Shown: piece by piece, positions 9,369-17,971 of the stretch
How positions within the stretch are numbered: position 1 is the stretch's first letter
Layout of the letters: the number at the start of each line of letters is the position of its first letter
Source of the DNA: Treponema sp.
GTDB lineage: Bacteria > Spirochaetota > Spirochaetia > Treponematales > Treponemataceae
Direction: 5' to 3'
DNA length: 46,736 nt
Assembly (NCBI GenBank): GCA_018385415.1
Contig: JAHAZA010000026.1
Span: 1-46,736, forward strand
Notes under the pieces: model-generated
The model's input: the letters and a program-made list of their open reading frames with translations, nothing else
Told to the model about the DNA's origin: nothing
Database searches by the model: none
Program-made: the position numbers and the translations under genes

Positions 9369-9983
9369 ATGAGATTATCAAATAAATTTACACTTGTTAG
9401 AATTGTTTTTGCACCAATTTTCCTTTTGTTATTTTTCTTGCCATCATATTTAAATAACACATTTAATATTGATACAAATTTATTTAATGTTGTTACTGGC
9501 TGGGCCTTGATTCCTCTTTTAGGATTTGCGGAATTTACAGATTTTCTTGATGGTTTTTATGCAAGAAAACGGGGTGAAGTAAGCGATTTTGGAAAGCTTT
9601 TTGATCCTTTTGCAGATGTATTCCTTCATATTTCTGTTCTTGCAAGCTTTACTGTTTTGGGGAAATTCAATTTTATCTGTCTTATTTTGATTATATGGCG
9701 TGAAATTACAATGAACTTTCTTCGAATGGTAGCAACAAAGAAAGGTGTAGCAATTGCGGCACGTAAAGGTGGAAAATTCAAGACATGCCTTTACATTTTT
9801 ACCGGCTTTGTACTTCTTGCGGTTGATTGTATTGCACGCATCGGCTTTGTAATTCCAGATCAAGTTATAAATGTAATTAATATAGTGATAATTGTGCTAG
9901 GCTGGCTTTGTGTTGCAGCAGCATATGTTTCATTTATTGATTATATCAAAAACTTTGGAACTGTATTAAAGGATGAAATGTAA
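9369..9983 (+). CDS. CDP-alcohol phosphatidyltransferase (PgsA-like)
   Basis: A 204-residue membrane enzyme of phospholipid synthesis. The family signature DGX2ARX8GX3DX3D is intact, spanning DGFYARKRGEVSDFGKLFDP and the following FAD, at about residues 60-83. Several membrane helices surround it. Length and pattern fit CDP-diacylglycerol:glycerol-3-phosphate 3-phosphatidyltransferase (PgsA), which makes the precursor of phosphatidylglycerol, but another polar head group cannot be excluded. It has its own promoter and is followed by a terminator. Confidence 0.88.
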   Translation: MRLSNKFTLVRIVFAPIFLLLFFLPSYLNNTFNIDTNLFNVVTGWALIPLLGFAEFTDFLDGFYARKRGEVSDFGKLFDPFADVFLHISVLASFTVLGKFNFICLILIIWREITMNFLRMVATKKGVAIAARKGGKFKTCLYIFTGFVLLAVDCIARIGFVIPDQVINVINIVIIVLGWLCVAAAYVSFIDYIKNFGTVLKDEM

Positions 9984-10020
9984 ATCCTGTATTTATTATA
10001 AATTGCACAAAAAAACAGCG

Positions 10021-10058
10021 AAAACACCAGATTTGTGATGAAAATCTGGTGTTTTTTT
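10021..10058. terminator. Strong terminator, probably bidirectional
   Basis: A 14-bp perfect stem, AAAACACCAGATTT (10021-10034) / AAATCTGGTGTTTT (10042-10055), with a 7-nt loop and T-run to 10059. It separates the phosphatidyltransferase from the chemoreceptor gene. The arm core CCAGATTT recurs in the hairpin at 12310. Confidence 0.9.
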
Positions 10059-10060
10059 TG

Positions 10061-10089
10061 TTGCAAGATAGAATATCTGCCGATATAAT
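10061..10089 (+). promoter_or_regulatory. Promoter of the chemoreceptor gene
   Basis: TTGCAA (10061-10066), 17-nt spacer and TATAAT (10084-10089) form a sigma-70-like promoter. Overlapping it, GCCGATAT (10079-10086) matches the -10 element of flagellar/chemotaxis sigma-28 (sigma-D) promoters. No TAAA -35 box lies at the usual 14-16 nt upstream, so sigma-28 control is only a possibility. Confidence 0.55.
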
Positions 10090-10135
10090 AAATAACATCT
10101 CAAATTATCTATAAATATGTGTATTGGGAGACTAT

Positions 10136-12235
10136 ATGACAGATCAAAAAAAGAGTAAAACAAAGCTTGTAGCCGCAATCCTTGGTGTAATCGGATCGGT
10201 TGTTGTTGCTACATTTATTGTACTTATTACATTTTCAGTTAAAAGTGCCCGTAAAATTATCGTAACTGATACAGCAGAGAATGTTCAGGTTATTACAAAG
10301 GGATATGCAGATGCTGTTTCTTACTGGATTTCAACAGGTCTTGCAGCCCTTGATATGTATACAAAAAGCGATGTTGTTGCAAATAGTGAATCACCAGAAG
10401 AAATCGGAAGGTGGCTTACAACAACAACTAACCGAAGATATGAACACTTTGAATACGTATTGTTCATTGATGCCAACGGAAACAGTTATTACGATTCCGG
10501 AAAAACAGGTAATCACTCGGATCGTGCTTACTATAAAAAGATTGCATCTGGTAAAGCAAGTTACTCTATTGAAAATCCTACAATTGCTAAAGCAACTGGT
10601 AGGGTTTCAGTAATGGTAGTAAAAGCAGCTTATGACTCAAATCATAAACTTGTAGGTATGTTTGTAGGTGTTCATGCATTGAAGTTCCTTCAGGATGAAA
10701 TTGCTGCACTTAAACTTGGACAGGAAGGCTTTGCATTCTTACTTGACGGAAACGGTGTTGTAATCAGTCATAAAAATCCTAATTATGCTATTTACAAGAA
10801 CTTTGTATCAGATGAAGAATTTCCTGCAGACTTGAAGGAAATTGCAAATGATATGATTGCTGGAAATGCCTCTACAGGTTATGCCTATAAAGGAACTCCA
10901 GAAGAAATGTTTATTGCGTATGAACCAGTAAAGAATACACCATGGTCAATGGCATTCTGTGTTTCAAAAAAACAACTTCATCAGTCTGCTGATCATCTTC
11001 GTGTAGCACTTATTATTGGTAACCTTGTAATTGCGTTGATTATTCTTATTGTTCTTTCAGTTATGCTCACTGTTTCTTTGAAACCATTAAGTGTAGTAGT
11101 TGGAACTATTGAAGGTATTGCAAAGGGTAACGCTGACTTGAGCCGTCGTATTGAAGTAACACACAATAATGAAATTGGTGCTGTAGTAAATGGATTTAAC
11201 GAATTTATTAAAAAAATCCAGGACATCATTATTAAGCTCAAGGAATCTAAAGTTAACCTCGATGCTGTAGATTCTGATCTTGCTGCAGCTGTAGAAGATA
11301 CAGAAAGTTCTATTACACAAATCCTTGCTAACATTGAAAGTGTTAAGATGGGAATTACAAAAGAAAATGCTAGTGTTCAGGGAACAGCAACTGCAATTAC
11401 TGAAATTGCTTCTAATATTCAGTCTCTTGAACACATGATTGAAAATCAGGCAAGTGGTGTAACACAGGCAAGTGCTGCTATTGAACAGATGATTGGAAAT
11501 ATTGGTTCTGTAAACTCTTCTGTTGAAAAAATGGCTGGTTCGTTTGAAGTACTCCAGTCTAATGCCACATCTGGTGCTCAGAAACAGATGACAGTAAATG
11601 AACGTATTGAACAGATTGAAAGTCAGTCTGTAATGCTTCAGGAAGCAAATGCTGCCATTGCTGCTATTGCGGAACAGACAAACTTGCTTGCCATGAATGC
11701 TGCAATTGAAGCTGCTCATGCTGGTGAAGCAGGTAAAGGATTCTCTGTAGTTGCTGACGAAATCCGTAAGCTTTCAGAAACATCTCAGACACAATCTCGT
11801 ACAATTGGTGATCAGCTCAATAAGATTAAGGAATCAATTAACGAAGTAGTAACATCTTCTGCAGAAAGCTCGGCTGCTTTCCAGGCTGTGTCTACAAATA
11901 TTGAAACAACAGATGAACTTGTTCGTCAGATTCGTTCTGCAATGCAGGAACAGCAGGAAGGTTCAAAACAGGTACTTGAAGCTCTTCAGATGATGAGTGA
12001 TACAACACAGCAGGTACGTGAAGCTTCTATTGAAATGTCAACAGGCTCTCAGTCAATTCTTCAGGAGATTAGTACTCTTAAAGATTATTCAAATGAAATG
12101 GAAACAAACATGTTTGAAATGGATGCTGGTGCTAAGAAGATTAACGAAACCGGAGTTGCTCTCCACGAACTTTCTTCTACAATGAGAAGCGCTATTTCTC
12201 AGATTGGTAATGAAATTGATCAATTCAAAGTTTAA
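10136..12235 (+). CDS. Methyl-accepting chemotaxis protein
   Basis: A transmembrane chemoreceptor that controls CheA. Helix one is near residues 10-35. A periplasmic dCache-like sensor spans about 36-285, the second helix is near 288-315, then a HAMP domain, and a long cytoplasmic signalling coiled coil. The highly conserved hairpin tip EQTNLLAMNAAIEAAHAGE lies near residues 512-530. The ATG at 10136 is chosen over the in-frame TTG at 10124 because GGGAG (10126-10130) sits 5 nt before it; this gives 699 residues. The ligand is unknown. No chemotaxis genes are adjacent, so it is an orphan receptor. Confidence 0.95.
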   Translation: MTDQKKSKTKLVAAILGVIGSVVVATFIVLITFSVKSARKIIVTDTAENVQVITKGYADAVSYWISTGLAALDMYTKSDVVANSESPEEIGRWLTTTTNRRYEHFEYVLFIDANGNSYYDSGKTGNHSDRAYYKKIASGKASYSIENPTIAKATGRVSVMVVKAAYDSNHKLVGMFVGVHALKFLQDEIAALKLGQEGFAFLLDGNGVVISHKNPNYAIYKNFVSDEEFPADLKEIANDMIAGNASTGYAYKGTPEEMFIAYEPVKNTPWSMAFCVSKKQLHQSADHLRVALIIGNLVIALIILIVLSVMLTVSLKPLSVVVGTIEGIAKGNADLSRRIEVTHNNEIGAVVNGFNEFIKKIQDIIIKLKESKVNLDAVDSDLAAAVEDTESSITQILANIESVKMGITKENASVQGTATAITEIASNIQSLEHMIENQASGVTQASAAIEQMIGNIGSVNSSVEKMAGSFEVLQSNATSGAQKQMTVNERIEQIESQSVMLQEANAAIAAIAEQTNLLAMNAAIEAAHAGEAGKGFSVVADEIRKLSETSQTQSRTIGDQLNKIKESINEVVTSSAESSAAFQAVSTNIETTDELVRQIRSAMQEQQEGSKQVLEALQMMSDTTQQVREASIEMSTGSQSILQEISTLKDYSNEMETNMFEMDAGAKKINETGVALHELSSTMRSAISQIGNEIDQFKV

Positions 12236-12268
12236 TAGTTAAAAAACAAAAAAGGGACAGTTTCAAAA

Positions 12269-12289
12269 GAGGCCACTGAAAAAGGTCTC
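12269..12289. other. Small imperfect hairpin after the chemoreceptor gene
   Basis: GAGGCC (12269-12274) can pair with GGTCTC (12284-12289) with one G-U pair, in an A-rich context, and AAGGTCT occurs twice nearby. It has no T-run and lies between the chemoreceptor stop and the strong hairpin at 12310. It could be a remnant of an intergenic repeat; I cannot tell from one copy. Confidence 0.3.
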
Positions 12290-12309
12290 CAATTTTAAGG
12301 TCTGAAAAA

Positions 12310-12355
12310 AAAAGCCAGATTTTTGAGAAAAAAATCTCATAAATCTGGCTTTTGC
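12310..12355. terminator. Bidirectional terminator between convergent genes
   Basis: Arms AAAAGCCAGATTT (12310-12322) and AAATCTGGCTTTT (12341-12353), with additional inner pairing TGAGA/TCTCA, give one long hairpin. A-tracts on the left and T-tracts on the right allow it to serve both the chemoreceptor gene and the minus-strand lipoprotein gene. Confidence 0.85.
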
Positions 12356-12371
12356 TCTTTTAAAGAGAAAA

Positions 12372-13505
12372 TTATTTGTTGATTTTCTTTACAAGTTTTT
12401 CAAGTGATTCATTAAATTCAATTCCACTTACCATTGCAGATGGATCAAAATTTATACCGTCAGTAAGATTCATGAAACCATATTCAATACAACCAAGGAT
12501 TGCATCAAAGTCTTCATTTGAAGTATTAACATCTTTTATAGGTGAAGATTTTCCAGATGTCCCATAGTTCGATGAATATCTGATTTTTAATGCAGGTTTA
12601 TTTTTCATATCACAGTAAATATTCCACAGAAATCGTGCCTGCATTGCTCTTGACACTTTTGTATAAGAATAAATATTTCGTGGTGGATTTTCTTTAGTAG
12701 CGGGAGTAATTAATCCTTTCTGAACTAATCTGTAAAAAAGATTTGATTCTGAAAAATGCTTTTCACCATTGTAAAATTCGATGATCGTATTATTTTCCTG
12801 AGTAATAAGCATCATCTGAGATACTGAAATCTGGTCTACAGTAAGTAAAGAAGAAAGAACAGATTCATCTGTTATTGAACGAAGCTCCCAGGCATGGTTT
12901 CGGATTGTAGTGTATGCATCGATGTAGAAGCTTTCAATGGAAATAAATGCTTCATCAAATTTTGCAACAGAAGACACATAATCTTTCTGATTGTAAAAAT
13001 CTAATGCCTGTTCAAGAAGAATCATGGGTTTATCTGCTTTTGAATAGCTTGCAGAAGAAAGGTCAGCAATTGATTTAAGTCTATGCATTAAAATGATGTT
13101 CTGAATGTCATTTTTATAATACTCATTTGAAGCTTCACTTGCTAAAATTGCTTTGTCTTTTCTGCCCATGATTAAGTGGAGACGACCTTCAATTGCTTTA
13201 AGTCTTGCCCGAGAAGCATTTACCCATTCGTGTTTTGAAATCGATTTTGTTATTTCCTTAATTAATGAATCACATGCTGCATTGCGTTCAGATAAATCTG
13301 TTGTAGACAATGTATCTAACGAAAAGGAATAGGTCGCATCAATGTTTGCAAGACGAAATTCAAAATTAGAAATTTCAGAATTTTCTTCAGTAGGAATATA
13401 TGAAGCTACAACATCCTGTTGTAACGATGAACAGCCCGTGATTCCACAAACAGAAATTGCAGCTGCCAATGTACTAATAATGATTTTTTCAGTTACTTTT
13501 TTCAT
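12372..13505 (-). CDS. Hypothetical lipoprotein
   Basis: A 377-residue exported lipoprotein of unknown function. The signal peptide ends in the lipobox ITGC with Cys25. The rest is helical, TPR-like in character (for example NQKDYVSSVAKFDEAF), and residues 305-375 contain IRYSSNYGTSG. I start it at ATG 13505, where GAGG lies 8 nt upstream, rather than seven codons earlier inside the preceding gene. It follows the large membrane-anchored gene by 5 nt, so the two form an operon. No terminal domain was recognised. Confidence 0.7.
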   Translation of the reverse strand: MKKVTEKIIISTLAAAISVCGITGCSSLQQDVVASYIPTEENSEISNFEFRLANIDATYSFSLDTLSTTDLSERNAACDSLIKEITKSISKHEWVNASRARLKAIEGRLHLIMGRKDKAILASEASNEYYKNDIQNIILMHRLKSIADLSSASYSKADKPMILLEQALDFYNQKDYVSSVAKFDEAFISIESFYIDAYTTIRNHAWELRSITDESVLSSLLTVDQISVSQMMLITQENNTIIEFYNGEKHFSESNLFYRLVQKGLITPATKENPPRNIYSYTKVSRAMQARFLWNIYCDMKNKPALKIRYSSNYGTSGKSSPIKDVNTSNEDFDAILGCIEYGFMNLTDGINFDPSAMVSGIEFNESLEKLVKKINK

Positions 13506-13510
13506 TTTGT

Positions 13511-16189
13511 TTACCTCAAGTTCCATGCATTAAGTTTACCATCCATTGTCAATGCAAAACAATCAGGATAAGAGTCGCCATTTACATCTGCAAATGCAGG
13601 AATACCATGTGCTGCAATTGGAAAGCCTGGAACTAATTCAAGATCTTCATTGAAAGCATAAATTCTGTTTCCATCAATTCCAACACAAATATAATTCTTT
13701 TCATTAGCTTTTCGAATTTCAATAACGCCTTCTTTTGCAGTTACATTGTCAATCTGTATGCTGAAGCTATTTCCATGGTATGGATTAATTTTGAATACTT
13801 CACCTTGTTCAGAAACAGTGTAGAAGAATCCGTCACATGCAATAAAGTTTGTATAGAAGACACCATCAAGATTAAACTGGTGTTTCTGCTCAATCCTAGA
13901 ACCATCTGTAGCCCATAAAGTGGCTTCTCCTGATTGAGAGATAAAAGCGATGTAATATTGATCAGCAACTTCTGTAATGCTAGGTGTGCCGAATCCGATT
14001 TTATCTACAATAATAGGCTCGTCAGCATTAATACATTTATCATTTATGAGAACATAAATTTTCCCAAGGAATCCTCGCTCATAAATAACACCTTTAGCAC
14101 CATCATAGAAAATCATAATATTTGAATCTTCAAAATCATCTGCATTTAATTTTATTGAAGAGATTCTTTTATCTTCAATTTTCAGAAGATCGCCTGATTC
14201 AGTTGGAATAAATGATTTATCAGAAGCAAGGTAAGGAGTATCAATAGTTTTTTCTTTTAATTTAACAGGATATCCTTTTTCAATTTCAAGTTTGTTGTTA
14301 AATACATAGAAATCATTATCGCTTGTAAGGGCAATAACTTTTTCATTTGTACCTTGTGCACTTGCTTTGATGACAACTTTACCTGAAAGTTCATAAGAAT
14401 AAACTTGAGTTTTCTTAACATTCATTGCTTTTAAAGTCTGATCATTTTCAACCCAGAAAATAGTTTCAGGTTTCTTGATATCACAGGTCTGTATAGAAAA
14501 ATCAGTTTTTGCATTCAAATCCATTGGAAAGCCTGGAATGTTTTTCAAGCTTCCGGCTCTTTTGCTTACTGCATTTAATGAGAATAAAATTGAATTGTCT
14601 TTAAGACTTATGTCTGTTCGACCGATTGTATATAACTCAATAATTTGTGACAAAGGAGAATCGGAATTAATAAAGAAAGGTCTGCTGCGTTCCAAATCGT
14701 AGAATAAGCTTACGGCTGCTTCTTTGTTAGCTTTCTCTGAAACAGCTTTCCAGTTCTGATTATGAGAAATGTTTGTTCCATTTGCAAATGTTGTATAGAT
14801 AGTGGCAATGCTTTCTGCAGATTGTGAGAAATAAATATAATTGTTGTAAACAAGGTAGTAAGGCTTTGGAATGTTCACCTTGAATAACTTGAGAAGATTC
14901 TGAAGGAATGATGGTAATTCAAGACGAGGAATACGAACTCCGTTAAGAATTAAACTTTTGTTTTCTGTAAGAAGAATGGATTTTACCAGTGTGTCAAAAA
15001 CCTGTTTGCGTTTTGCTTCATTTGAAATTTTTACTGCAAACACAGGGTCGTTTAATCCTTCAATTCCTAATACTGCAAATTCTTTGTCGGTCCAGTCATA
15101 TACAATATCGTCAAGTGAAAGCTTAAACAATGAATGACATAAATCATCAGCAGTTTTTAAAAGTCCTTCAGCATTTTTATCAGCAGGCATTGCAGGAATT
15201 GCTGCATCAACAAGTTCTTTCAAAGAACCAGCATTTAAAACAGTGTAATACTGAATTGAGCTGCTCATTACTGTAACGATATCCGGCTCTGTAGAATTGT
15301 GTTCAAAGAGTTTTAAGATATTTGCAAGATTTTTATCATTTTTAATATCATCGCTTTCGTTTAATGGAATTTCAATGTTGATATTGATTTCGTTATCAGT
15401 GATTTTAAAAGACACAAGACTTAAAGACTGGTCACTGATTACTGATGTAAATTTATACAATACAGGATCATCTTTTGTAAAAGATTGTGCAAGAGTTTTT
15501 GCATCCACAATAAGTTTTATTGGTTCTTTTGTTTTTTTTGTCAGAAGTTCAATCTGACTTTTTGAATAATTTTTATCATTATCAGCAGTCAAACTTTTCT
15601 TAAAATAATCAAAGCTGTTGCTTACAATAACCAGGTTTTTTACAGGTTTAAAAAAGAATGTGTTATTTCCGTTTACATACTTAAAGAAATCTATTCCACC
15701 TTCCTGAATGTGTGAAATTCCTTCTACAGGAACTTTTGGAAGAATAATTGTTGCAAGTCGTGTTCCGGCTGAGAATACACCGAAATCAATTGCTGCAACA
15801 AAGGTGTCAGGAGTTTCTTGTGGGGCATAAAATGCTGCATCAACTTTTCGAGTGGCTGCATATTTAACGAAAGTATTGTTTCTTAGATCTGATTCACGGA
15901 GCATCATAAAAATACCACGAATTTCTGACATATCGTCCTTTGAAAGATAAATGTCTGCTGCTTGTAAATCAAGAAGTGGGTTAACACTATCATATAGGGA
16001 ATCAGTGTGAAGATATGCAACATAATCATTTGGAAGCATTGCTAATGATGATTTTTTATCGAAAGCACTGAACATAAGCCAGAGACCTAGTGCAATTATA
16101 ATTGCTAGAACAATATAAAGGATTGTTAAGAAGAAAATTGCAACAGGACTTTTCTTCTTTTTTTTGTTTTCTGTAACTTCGTCTGACAT
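13511..16189 (-). CDS. Large membrane-anchored protein with propeller-like C-terminus
   Basis: An 892-residue protein. A lysine-rich cytoplasmic start precedes one transmembrane helix (about 17-42). Residues 45-550 resemble DUF3352-type extracytoplasmic proteins (LPNDYVAYLHTDSLYD and similar beta/alpha repeats). From about 590 to the end, short repeats such as GFPI, DGNRIYAFNEDLELVPG and FADVNGDSYPD look like FG-GAP or PQQ-type beta-propeller blades with a calcium-binding-like DVNGD loop. The function is unknown; a surface or periplasmic scaffold is inferred. It lies between the MATE gene (15 nt upstream) and the lipoprotein gene (5 nt downstream). Confidence 0.7.
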   Translation of the reverse strand: MSDEVTENKKKKKSPVAIFFLTILYIVLAIIIALGLWLMFSAFDKKSSLAMLPNDYVAYLHTDSLYDSVNPLLDLQAADIYLSKDDMSEIRGIFMMLRESDLRNNTFVKYAATRKVDAAFYAPQETPDTFVAAIDFGVFSAGTRLATIILPKVPVEGISHIQEGGIDFFKYVNGNNTFFFKPVKNLVIVSNSFDYFKKSLTADNDKNYSKSQIELLTKKTKEPIKLIVDAKTLAQSFTKDDPVLYKFTSVISDQSLSLVSFKITDNEININIEIPLNESDDIKNDKNLANILKLFEHNSTEPDIVTVMSSSIQYYTVLNAGSLKELVDAAIPAMPADKNAEGLLKTADDLCHSLFKLSLDDIVYDWTDKEFAVLGIEGLNDPVFAVKISNEAKRKQVFDTLVKSILLTENKSLILNGVRIPRLELPSFLQNLLKLFKVNIPKPYYLVYNNYIYFSQSAESIATIYTTFANGTNISHNQNWKAVSEKANKEAAVSLFYDLERSRPFFINSDSPLSQIIELYTIGRTDISLKDNSILFSLNAVSKRAGSLKNIPGFPMDLNAKTDFSIQTCDIKKPETIFWVENDQTLKAMNVKKTQVYSYELSGKVVIKASAQGTNEKVIALTSDNDFYVFNNKLEIEKGYPVKLKEKTIDTPYLASDKSFIPTESGDLLKIEDKRISSIKLNADDFEDSNIMIFYDGAKGVIYERGFLGKIYVLINDKCINADEPIIVDKIGFGTPSITEVADQYYIAFISQSGEATLWATDGSRIEQKHQFNLDGVFYTNFIACDGFFYTVSEQGEVFKINPYHGNSFSIQIDNVTAKEGVIEIRKANEKNYICVGIDGNRIYAFNEDLELVPGFPIAAHGIPAFADVNGDSYPDCFALTMDGKLNAWNLR

Positions 16190-16204
16190 GTTTTTACTCC
16201 CAAA

Positions 16205-17617
16205 TTACTTTTGTAAATTACTGAAATCACGAGTAATATTTTTAAGCCATTTACCACTTTTGTAATGGTAGACTATAACTGCCATCTTTTCAAATTCGTC
16301 TATATACATAATGAAGAAACAAACCAGAGGAGGAAGTTTTAGTACAAATGCAATGATAAATGCAAGTGGAACTGAAACACCCCACATAGCTATAGTATCA
16401 AGAATAAATCCAAACTTTGAATCACCACCGGCTCTGAAAATTCCGCAGATTAAAACTGTGTTGATTGATGCGCCAAAGAGAGAAAGGGCATTGATATAGT
16501 TTACATATTTAAGATAAATCAAAGCCTTTAATGAAAGATTTGCAAATTTATAAAGTAGAGGTGTGCAAAGAATCATAAAGAGAGAGCCAAGGAATCCGAA
16601 GAAAATAGTACTTTTAGCAAGGCGACTTGCATTGCGTTTGGCAAGTTCAAGATTATCTTCGCCGATGTATTTTCCAATTAAGATTGCGCCACCATATGCC
16701 ATGCCAAAACACATAATACTGCCGAGATTTCTTAAAATATTTACAACTGAGTTTGCCGCAACAATATCCTGACCTAAGTGCCCAAGAACGACAGCATACA
16801 TTGACCAGCCTACACCCCACACACATTCATTGCCCAAAGCAGGAAGTGTGTAACGAAGGAAGTCTTTGAACAAAATAGAGTTTTTTCTGAAAAGACATTC
16901 CCATCTTAAGTGTAATTCCTTTACATGAGAACCAATTATAATACAAAGTGTAAATTCAATTATGCGTGCAATTGTTGTAGCAAGTGCAACACCTTTTACG
17001 CCCATTTTAGGAAAGCCCAGCCATCCAAAAATGAATACACAGTTAAGAAGAATATTTAAGAGAAGCGCAGATACAGTTATTGCAGTAACCGTTTTTACAT
17101 GTTCCACACTTTTAATAACAGTCTGATAGACATTACTTATAGACATAAGTATGTAAGAAACAGAGACAATTCTAAGATATTCTGCTCCGATTTTGATTAA
17201 TGGTTCTTCACTTGTAAAAATTCTCATTAAAAGTTCAGGAACAAAGAAAGAAAGTATTCCAAAGATAAGCCCAAAGCTAACTGAAAGCTTAAGAGCGAAA
17301 CCGAAAAGTGTTTCAATGGTATATGTGTCTTTCTTTCCCCAGTACTGCACTGTAAGCATTGTAAGACCGCTTGCAAGTCCGATAAGAAAGATAAACAGAA
17401 TGAACTGAATGTATGATGCTAGACTTACTGCAGCAATAGCCTTCTGTCCGACAAAGTTAAGCATAACAACGTCTGCAGAACTTACGGCTGCACTGATCAG
17501 ATTTTGTAAGGCAATAGGAAAAACGATTTTTGCAAGTGATTTGAAAAATGTAATTGCTTCCTGTCTTTGGTTTGGAAGCCTATTTAACATTTTAGTACTA
17601 TTAATTGTATTATTCAT
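16205..17617 (-). CDS. MATE family efflux transporter
   Basis: A 470-residue polytopic protein with about twelve helices and the MATE pattern of two related halves (PIALQNLISAAVSSADVVMLNFVG near the start, and YTLPALGNECVWGVGWSMYAVVLGHLGQ-type repeat in the second half). These proteins export drugs, organic cations or metabolites using a sodium or proton gradient; the substrate is not evident. No SD precedes ATG 17617; ATG at codon 10 is an alternative. It is divergent from gatC with only 40 nt between them and followed after 15 nt by the large membrane-anchored gene. Confidence 0.88.
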   Translation of the reverse strand: MNNTINSTKMLNRLPNQRQEAITFFKSLAKIVFPIALQNLISAAVSSADVVMLNFVGQKAIAAVSLASYIQFILFIFLIGLASGLTMLTVQYWGKKDTYTIETLFGFALKLSVSFGLIFGILSFFVPELLMRIFTSEEPLIKIGAEYLRIVSVSYILMSISNVYQTVIKSVEHVKTVTAITVSALLLNILLNCVFIFGWLGFPKMGVKGVALATTIARIIEFTLCIIIGSHVKELHLRWECLFRKNSILFKDFLRYTLPALGNECVWGVGWSMYAVVLGHLGQDIVAANSVVNILRNLGSIMCFGMAYGGAILIGKYIGEDNLELAKRNASRLAKSTIFFGFLGSLFMILCTPLLYKFANLSLKALIYLKYVNYINALSLFGASINTVLICGIFRAGGDSKFGFILDTIAMWGVSVPLAFIIAFVLKLPPLVCFFIMYIDEFEKMAVIVYHYKSGKWLKNITRDFSNLQK

Positions 17618-17622
17618 ATTTA

Positions 17623-17651
17623 TTGAAACTTATCACAAAATCCACTAAAAT
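17623..17651 (+). promoter_or_regulatory. gatC promoter, predicted leaderless
   Basis: TTGAAA (17623-17628), 17-nt spacer, TAAAAT (17646-17651), then 6 nt to ATG 17658. The predicted transcription start coincides with the A of the start codon and there is no SD. Confidence 0.6.
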
Positions 17652-17657
17652 TAAAGT

Positions 17658-17966
17658 ATGAGTACTCAGAAAACAATCGATGAAAAAACTCTTGAAAATC
17701 TTTTGTATCTTTCAAGACTTTCTTCGGACGCTACAGATTTAGCAACATTAAAAAAACAGGTTGACGATATCGTTGGATATTTTGAAATTCTTTCAAAATT
17801 CGATGACAGCCAGAATCCTTATGATGCATATCCTTCTACACAGGCAGACAAGCTTCGTGATGATGCAGTTGTGGAAGGTCTTGATATTCCAGATGTAAAA
17901 AAAGTTTCAGAAAACTTTATGGACGGTTACTTCCAGGTTCCAAAGGTTTTGGGTGAAGGAGCTTAA
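17658..17966 (+). CDS. gatC: Asp/Glu-tRNA amidotransferase subunit C
   Basis: A 102-residue subunit that stabilises the GatCAB complex, which amidates Glu-tRNA(Gln), and in some species Asp-tRNA(Asn). The N-terminal helix pattern KTLENLLYLSRL and the region QVDDIVGYFEIL are typical, and length is normal. gatA follows 5 nt later. gatB is not here but near 41.3 kb. Confidence 0.92.
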   Translation: MSTQKTIDEKTLENLLYLSRLSSDATDLATLKKQVDDIVGYFEILSKFDDSQNPYDAYPSTQADKLRDDAVVEGLDIPDVKKVSENFMDGYFQVPKVLGEGA

Positions 17967-17971
17967 TTAAA

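Noticed and set aside
10124..10135. TTG start for the chemoreceptor
   Set aside because: The SD GGGAG would lie inside the extra codons; ATG 10136 has proper spacing.
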